9,473 nt of DNA from NCBI GenBank assembly GCA_900318975.1, contig ONMY01000033.1:1-9473 (forward strand). Reading direction: 5' to 3'. Position 1 is the first letter of the stretch; every line of letters begins with the position of its first letter. Shown here piece after piece: positions 7,130 to 9,473 of this stretch. The DNA is from an uncultured Bacillota bacterium (lineage in GTDB: Bacteria > Bacillota_I > Bacilli_A > Izemoplasmatales > UBA1188). The notes beneath the pieces were generated by a model. That model saw nothing but the letters and a program-made list of their open reading frames with translations. It ran no database searches and was not told the origin of the DNA. Both the position numbers and the translations under genes were made by a program.

Positions 7130-7789
7130 ATGTTATATGTATTAACTGCTGTAATTGGACTTGTTCTTTGGGCAGTCTACTATGTTCTCTCATTCCTCAC
7201 AAATAAATATATCGTTAAAGAAAATAAAACATTAGGTTATTTTGTACCACTAATTGCGGCATTTATTCCAACACTTGTTATTCTAATTATTAAAAATGGC
7301 TGGAGTCTCCATTTAGAAAACTTCCTAGATTTTGAATACTGGGGAACAATACTTCTTGCGGTTGTTGTATCATCTGCACTAACTGTTGTATTTTCACCAT
7401 CACAAAATAAAATTGAACCAATGGAACTTTCAATGAGATGCCTTCATGGTGGCTTTATGGAAGTACCAGAAAGAGTTATGATGCAAAACTTCATCATGAT
7501 TCTTTTAGTTGCCTTCAATCTTCAAGCTAAAAACTGTGTTGTAATAACCGCAACCATTTTAGGCCTTGGAATCATAATTGAGGCAATCATTAAGAAGGAC
7601 AAAGATTATAAATCTTTAATTATTAAAGTATTATCATCAGTAATTTTCTCTCTTCTTGTTGGACATGTCTATTTCTTTACAGGATGTATAATCTACTGTA
7701 TTGTTGGACATATCCTTGAAAGATTCATATCTAATATCTTCTATATCAGAAAGAAGATGACAGAAGAATCATACGATTATAAAGAATAA
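7130..7789 (+). CDS. Polytopic membrane protein, possibly a degenerate CPBP-family protease
   Basis: This 219-residue protein has about six or seven membrane helices (near 3-23, 36-55, 70-88, 116-131, 135-153, 164-184 and 185-204). Residues 110-115, MEVPER, resemble the EExxxR motif of CPBP (Rce1/Abi-type) intramembrane proteases with the first Glu replaced by Met. The ending VYFFTGCIIYCIVGHILERF resembles the final CPBP helix, where His is normally followed by Asn or Asp; here H194 is followed by Glu and Arg. The middle FxxxH motif is not clear: H179 could be its His, but spacing to H194 is short. The protein is therefore either a divergent, perhaps inactive, CPBP member or an unrelated membrane protein. 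CPBP proteins act in prenyl-protein processing, bacteriocin immunity and membrane-protein regulation, but no substrate is indicated. It sits 11 nt after the channel gene in the same orientation. Confidence 0.8.
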   Translation: MLYVLTAVIGLVLWAVYYVLSFLTNKYIVKENKTLGYFVPLIAAFIPTLVILIIKNGWSLHLENFLDFEYWGTILLAVVVSSALTVVFSPSQNKIEPMELSMRCLHGGFMEVPERVMMQNFIMILLVAFNLQAKNCVVITATILGLGIIIEAIIKKDKDYKSLIIKVLSSVIFSLLVGHVYFFTGCIIYCIVGHILERFISNIFYIRKKMTEESYDYKE

Positions 7790-7816
7790 TCATATTTTCC
7801 TTAGGCTTTCATAAAA
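7790..7816 (+). other. Longest intergenic gap, boundary between two gene blocks
   Basis: These 27 nt separate the CPBP-like gene from the epimerase gene. They contain no inverted repeat with a T-run that would act as a terminator and no strong ribosome site (only TAGG at 7802-7805, 11 nt before the ATG). Upstream junctions all have strong ribosome sites and downstream ones do not, so this is a natural place for a change of module. Confidence 0.5.
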
Positions 7817-8662
7817 ATGGAATATATTTTAAATTGTGGCGATCTTGAAGTTGTATTTTCTACACTTGGTGCAGAAATGATAAGTGTGAAATATAAGAAA
7901 GTTGAGCGCCTATGGCAAAACGATAATAATACTTGGACTGGTCATGCACCAATCCTCTTTCCAATTGCCGGAAAGATAAATGTAAAGATAGATGGAATCA
8001 TCTATCCACTCCTTCAACACGGATTCGCAAGAAGAAGAGAGTTCACTCTCATATCAAAATCCATAAATACAATCTCATTTAAACTTTCATATTCAACTGA
8101 AACATTAGAAGTTTACCCATATAAGTTTGAATTATATGTAAACTATGAATTAGTAGATAATACAATAAATATTTCATATATCACAAAAAACATCGATTCT
8201 ATTCCTATCTATTATTCAATAGGATCTCATACATCATTTAGTTTTCCTAAGACTATAGATAATTATTGTATCGAATTTGAGAAGAAGGAACCACTCGTTA
8301 ACTATATAAACGATACTTATCCATCACTAACTGGTGGTACAATCACTCTTTCTAATGACGGTATATTAGATTTATCCACAGAATATATAGATAATAAGAA
8401 AACTATAATATTCAAAAACCTTAAATCCGAAAGAGCCATCTTAAAAGAAAAGAATGGAAAACCCCTATCAGAAATCATCTATCATGGGTTCCCATATATC
8501 CTATTTTGGCATCCACTAGATTCTAAGATGGTTTGTATGGAACCATGGCATAATATCTTAGATTCTAAAGATGATTCTAAGGAATTTAAGGATAAAGATG
8601 GCATAATTATGCTCAATCCAGGCGAAGAAAAGGAATTAAATCAAACAATTATTTATTATTAA
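7817..8662 (+). CDS. Aldose 1-epimerase family protein (galactose mutarotase-like, LacX/YeaD type)
   Basis: Members of this family interconvert alpha and beta anomers of sugars or bind hexose phosphates in the cytoplasm. The 281-residue length is typical of the LacX-like branch. Visible landmarks: N-terminal GAEMISVKY, then W33 and W40, the HAPILFPIAGKI stretch (43-54), QHGFARRREF (67-76) with H68 and R72, YSIGSHTSFSF (133-143) with H138, and CMEPWHNILD (240-249) with E242. H68, H138 and E242 occupy the positions expected for the sugar-binding and catalytic His/His/Glu set. No signal peptide or membrane segment is present. The start at 7817 gives the normal family N-terminus; only a weak TAGG (7802-7805) lies upstream. 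The gap of 27 nt is the longest in the window. The substrate cannot be read from the sequence. Confidence 0.9.
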   Translation: MEYILNCGDLEVVFSTLGAEMISVKYKKVERLWQNDNNTWTGHAPILFPIAGKINVKIDGIIYPLLQHGFARRREFTLISKSINTISFKLSYSTETLEVYPYKFELYVNYELVDNTINISYITKNIDSIPIYYSIGSHTSFSFPKTIDNYCIEFEKKEPLVNYINDTYPSLTGGTITLSNDGILDLSTEYIDNKKTIIFKNLKSERAILKEKNGKPLSEIIYHGFPYILFWHPLDSKMVCMEPWHNILDSKDDSKEFKDKDGIIMLNPGEEKELNQTIIYY

Positions 8663-8664
8663 TT

Positions 8665-9198
8665 ATGAAAATTATTAAGCATTTCTTTACAATCACTCAC
8701 CACAGACACCTAGTCATGAAATATTGTTTTAAAGTCGGTATTGGTTTCCAAGGCCTTTTTCATGATCTTTCAAAATACAGTTTTAAAGAGTTTTTTGTAA
8801 GCGCAAAATACTATAAAGGTGATAAATCTCCAACAGAATATGAAAGATTAGAAAAAGGTTATTCAGAAGCTTGGATGCATCATAAAGGAAGAAATAAGCA
8901 TCACTTTGAATACTGGACTGATCTCGATAAAGAAAAGATGAAATATGTAGCGTATCCAATGCCAATTAGATATGTAAAAGAGATGTTTTGTGATCGAATT
9001 GCTGCATCTAAAACATATCTAAAAGATAAATATACTAACGAATCACCATATGATTATTTTATGACACATTGTGGTAGATATAACATGAATGAAAAGACTA
9101 GAGAAATACTTGAATCTTGGCTTTTAATGCTTAAAGAAAAAGGGGAAAAAGAGACCTTTAAATATATAAAATCAATCAAAAACAAAGATGATAAATAG
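8665..9198 (+). CDS. DUF5662-like protein with HD/His-rich putative metal site
   Basis: The 177-residue soluble protein matches what I know of the DUF5662 family: an N-terminal TITHHRHLV stretch, then GFQGLFHDLSKYS (27-39), SEAWMHHKGRNKHHFEYW (67-84) and MFCDRIAASKTY (107-118). H33-D34, the His cluster H72/H73/H79/H80, and D110 have the spacing of a small all-helical metal-dependent phosphohydrolase of HD type, but activity for this family is not established to my knowledge, so this is an inference from residue pattern. The ATG follows the epimerase stop by 2 nt with no Shine-Dalgarno site, suggesting reinitiation. The 3' end overlaps the radical SAM gene by 11 nt. There is no signal peptide. 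Confidence 0.85.
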   Translation: MKIIKHFFTITHHRHLVMKYCFKVGIGFQGLFHDLSKYSFKEFFVSAKYYKGDKSPTEYERLEKGYSEAWMHHKGRNKHHFEYWTDLDKEKMKYVAYPMPIRYVKEMFCDRIAASKTYLKDKYTNESPYDYFMTHCGRYNMNEKTREILESWLLMLKEKGEKETFKYIKSIKNKDDK

Positions 9199-9473
9199 AA
9201 CTTATCTTGAAATTACAAATGTATGTAATATGTCATGTTCATTTTGTCATGGCACAAAAAGGAATCCTGGTTTTTTAGATAAAACCACTTTTTGTTATAT
9301 ACTTGATAAACTAAAAGGGCATACAAAATATCTATATTTTCATCTTATGGGTGAACCACTCCTTCATAAAGATCTTGGATACTTTATAACTTATTCTAAA
9401 GATAAAGGATTCGTACCCATTATTACTACTAATGGAGTGCTAATTAAAGAAAAATATGATGAATTATTAAATA
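9188..9473 (+). CDS. Radical SAM enzyme (3' partial, cut by window end)
   Basis: The 95 visible residues begin with a radical SAM core. C13-N-M-S-C17-S-F-C20 is the CX3CX2C motif that binds the 4Fe-4S cluster used to cleave S-adenosylmethionine. MGEPLLH (54-60) is the GGEP-type SAM-binding motif, and ITTNG (79-83) is the following strand motif of the MoaA/SPASM-type group. The ATG at 9188 is the only start between an in-frame TAA at 9167-9169 and the first cluster cysteine; the next in-frame ATG would remove C13. It overlaps the DUF5662-like gene by 11 nt. No Shine-Dalgarno site is positioned before it. Substrate specificity, decided by the missing C-terminal part, cannot be inferred. Confidence 0.92.
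   Translation, partial: MINRTYLEITNVCNMSCSFCHGTKRNPGFLDKTTFCYILDKLKGHTKYLYFHLMGEPLLHKDLGYFITYSKDKGFVPIITTNGVLIKEKYDELLN

Noticed and set aside
7757..7783. Possible promoter ATGACA ... TATAAA before the epimerase gene
   Set aside because: The spacer is only 15 nt, each box has a mismatch, and such matches are common by chance at this AT content; transcript data would be needed.
7118..7817. Rho-independent terminator between gene blocks
   Set aside because: No GC-containing hairpin followed by a T-run is present at 7790-7816 or at any other junction in the window.
8783..8965. Minus-strand open frame of 60 codons
   Set aside because: It is antisense to the strongly conserved HDLSK and HHKGRNKHH region of the DUF5662-like gene, so the plus strand is clearly the coding one.
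1..9473. Alternative genetic code with TGA read as Trp
   Set aside because: All Trp codons in the genes are TGG and no gene is broken by TGA. TGA is also absent among the six visible stops (TAA four times, TAG twice), but six is too few to mean anything.

Overview
The window is AT-rich (about 30% GC by eye). Every gene is on the plus strand and the longest gap between genes is 27 nt. Codon choice is strongly A/T-biased: Arg is almost always AGA, and Asn, Lys, Ile and Ser (TCA/AGT) are abundant. Trp is always TGG and no reading frame is interrupted by TGA, so the standard code fits better than the TGA=Trp code. Strong AGGAGG-type ribosome sites and the protein families point to a low-GC Bacillota lineage, possibly an uncultured gut member of Bacilli/Erysipelotrichia or a Mollicutes relative. 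That placement is an inference, not a sequence match.

Positions 1-4941 hold the 3' part of a very large surface protein that enters from upstream. No stop interrupts this frame from base 1, so the TTG at 388 is not the true start. Visible order: a beta-helix-like Ser/Thr/Asn-rich region, a tandem array of about 73-residue Ig-like 'YDG/MBG-type' repeats, an InlB-type region, a beta-sandwich, one isolated divergent repeat, a long alpha-helical stalk, and a C-terminal membrane helix with a short lysine-rich tail. No LPxTG sorting signal is visible.

Positions 4941-6110 encode an unrecognised single-pass membrane protein: acidic N-terminal segment, one helix, and a large beta-rich C-terminal part predicted to be outside. 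It overlaps the surface-protein stop by one base. The two are likely made together and may interact. Next come an MscS-family mechanosensitive channel (6120-7118) and a polytopic membrane protein resembling a degenerate CPBP (Rce1-like) protease (7130-7789). These first four genes form an envelope block joined by strong Shine-Dalgarno sites embedded in the end of the preceding gene.

From 7817 the character changes. An aldose 1-epimerase-like protein, a DUF5662-like protein with an HD/His-rich metal-site pattern, and a radical SAM enzyme cut by the window end follow closely (27 nt gap, 2 nt gap, 11 nt overlap) but lack recognisable Shine-Dalgarno sites. This may be a second, housekeeping-like module read through from the first.

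I saw no tRNA, rRNA, CRISPR array, insertion sequence, attachment site, riboswitch or convincing terminator. The most interesting part is the giant repeat-bearing surface protein translationally coupled to an unknown membrane partner.
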